A stretch of DNA of 42,926 nt from the NCBI GenBank assembly GCA_003222275.1, contig QHVJ01000157.1, forward strand, positions 1 through 42,926, read 5' to 3'. This DNA comes from Acidobacteriota bacterium (lineage in GTDB: Bacteria; Acidobacteriota; Vicinamibacteria; Fen-336). The notes beneath the pieces were generated by a model. That model was given only the letters and a program-made list of their open reading frames with translations, was not told the origin of the DNA and did no database searches. Shown piece after piece: positions 42,225 to 42,926 of this stretch. The translations under genes and the position numbers were made by a program. Each line of letters begins with the position of its first letter. The first letter of the stretch is position 1.

Positions 42225-42926
42225 TCAGCGAGAGCGCATGGCTTCGCGCATCTCCCGGACCGCGCGCTCCATGCCCACCAGCACCGCCCGGGCCACGATG
42301 TTGTGGCCGATGTTGAGCTCGCTGATCTCGGGCAGGGCCGCCAGGGCGCGCACGTTCTCGTAGGTGAGGCCGTGGCCGGCGTGGACGGCGAGTCCCAGCT
42401 TGCGGCCGAATCGCGCCGCGTCCACGGTCTTGCGCAACGCCGCGTCCCGGCCCTGATCGTCGCGGGCGTCGGCATAGGCGGCGGTGTTGATCTCGATCGC
42501 GTGGGCGTCTATCCGGTGGGCCTCCTTCACCTGCTCGAGGTCCGGGTCCACGAAGACGCTCACGCGGATGCCACCCTCCTCGAGCATCTTCACGGCCGGC
42601 TTGAGCTGCACGCTGTTGAGGACGACGTCGAGGCCACCCTCGGTCGTGATCTCCTCCCGCCGCTCGGGCACGAGGGTCACCTGGTGCGGCTTGGCGGTGA
42701 GGGCGATCTTCAGCATCTCCTGCGTCGCGGCCATCTCGAGGTTCAGCCGCGTCTTCACCACCTGGCGCAGGATCTCCACGTCGCGATCCTGGATGTGCCG
42801 GCGGTCACTGCGAAGGTGCACGGTGATGCCGTCCGCCCCCGCGAGCTCGGCGAGGATGGCCGCTTGCACCGGGTCGGGATCGGGCACCCGCCGCGCCTGT
42901 CGCAGCGTGGCCACGTGGTCGATGTT
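42225..42926 (-). CDS. pdxJ: Pyridoxine 5'-phosphate synthase, 5' truncated by window edge
   Basis: The frame is open to the last base; the visible protein starts [13 protein letters not shown], so only about five to eight N-terminal residues are missing. PdxJ condenses 1-deoxyxylulose 5-phosphate with 3-amino-2-oxopropyl phosphate to pyridoxine 5'-phosphate. Family segments: [70 protein letters not shown] and [14 protein letters not shown]. Internal GTG or ATG codons near the edge should not be taken as the start. Its substrate is made from the same deoxyxylulose phosphate that Dxr uses. Confidence 0.96.
   Translation of the reverse strand, partial: NIDHVATLRQARRVPDPDPVQAAILAELAGADGITVHLRSDRRHIQDRDVEILRQVVKTRLNLEMAATQEMLKIALTAKPHQVTLVPERREEITTEGGLDVVLNSVQLKPAVKMLEEGGIRVSVFVDPDLEQVKEAHRIDAHAIEINTAAYADARDDQGRDAALRKTVDAARFGRKLGLAVHAGHGLTYENVRALAALPEISELNIGHNIVARAVLVGMERAVREMREAMRSR

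Overview
The window is about 43 kb of GC-rich (roughly 70% by eye) bacterial chromosome. No rRNA, tRNA, CRISPR array, phage genes or transposase were seen. An aerobic, Gram-negative-type organism is implied: an OmpA-family outer-membrane protein, a large predicted outer-membrane beta-barrel with a DUF5916 signature, many secreted proteins, and an alternative complex III plus caa3 oxidase respiratory module. That module, together with DUF507 pairs, ELWxTDGT-repeat lipoproteins and sortilin-like propellers, fits Acidobacteriota or a similar deep-branching GC-rich phylum. This assignment is an inference; no taxonomic marker was tested.

Layout. 1-4.3 kb: OsmC-like fragment, ELWxTDGT lipoprotein, membrane dipeptidase (M19), and a secreted protein of unknown function. 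4.4-17.4 kb (minus strand): one tightly packed operon actA-B-C-D-E-F, a 147-aa membrane protein, sco, coxB-A-C-D, then an O-methyltransferase. It encodes a quinol:cytochrome c oxidoreductase, a copper chaperone and an A2-type caa3 terminal oxidase; almost every junction is a start/stop overlap. 17.5-19.1 kb: upp, a small unknown gene and a tandem pair of DUF507 genes. 19.2-21.6 kb: divergent secreted (alpha/alpha)6 glycosidase-like protein and ankyrin-repeat protein. 21.6-29.6 kb (plus strand): cell-surface block with a three-BON protein, OmpA-family protein, DUF5916 protein, sortilin-like propeller and TPR protein.

29.7-35.2 kb (minus strand): housekeeping operon pyrE-truA-uppS-cdsA-dxr-rseP (pyrimidines, tRNA pseudouridine, isoprenoid carrier, phospholipid precursor, regulated proteolysis). 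35.2-37.9 kb (plus strand): coupled GT2, GT4 and lipid-kinase genes. 37.9-42.9 kb (minus strand): 4-hydroxy-2-oxoglutarate aldolase-like enzyme, GAF protein, PilZ protein, Ser/Thr kinase, PP2C phosphatase and 5'-truncated pdxJ.

The most unusual non-coding signal is a dispersed repeat family at gene 3' ends. Module A (about 75 bp, two hairpins) occurs five times. Its stems differ between copies by paired compensatory changes, and its TGAGC end lies at, or supplies, the stop codons of neighbouring genes. Module B (about 48 bp, CTCTGCGGC units) occurs four times, three of them 5-9 bp after a minus-strand stop codon. Two loci carry a B-linker-A composite of about 150 bp; the 42.0-42.2 kb copy is bounded by inverted B arms like a MITE.
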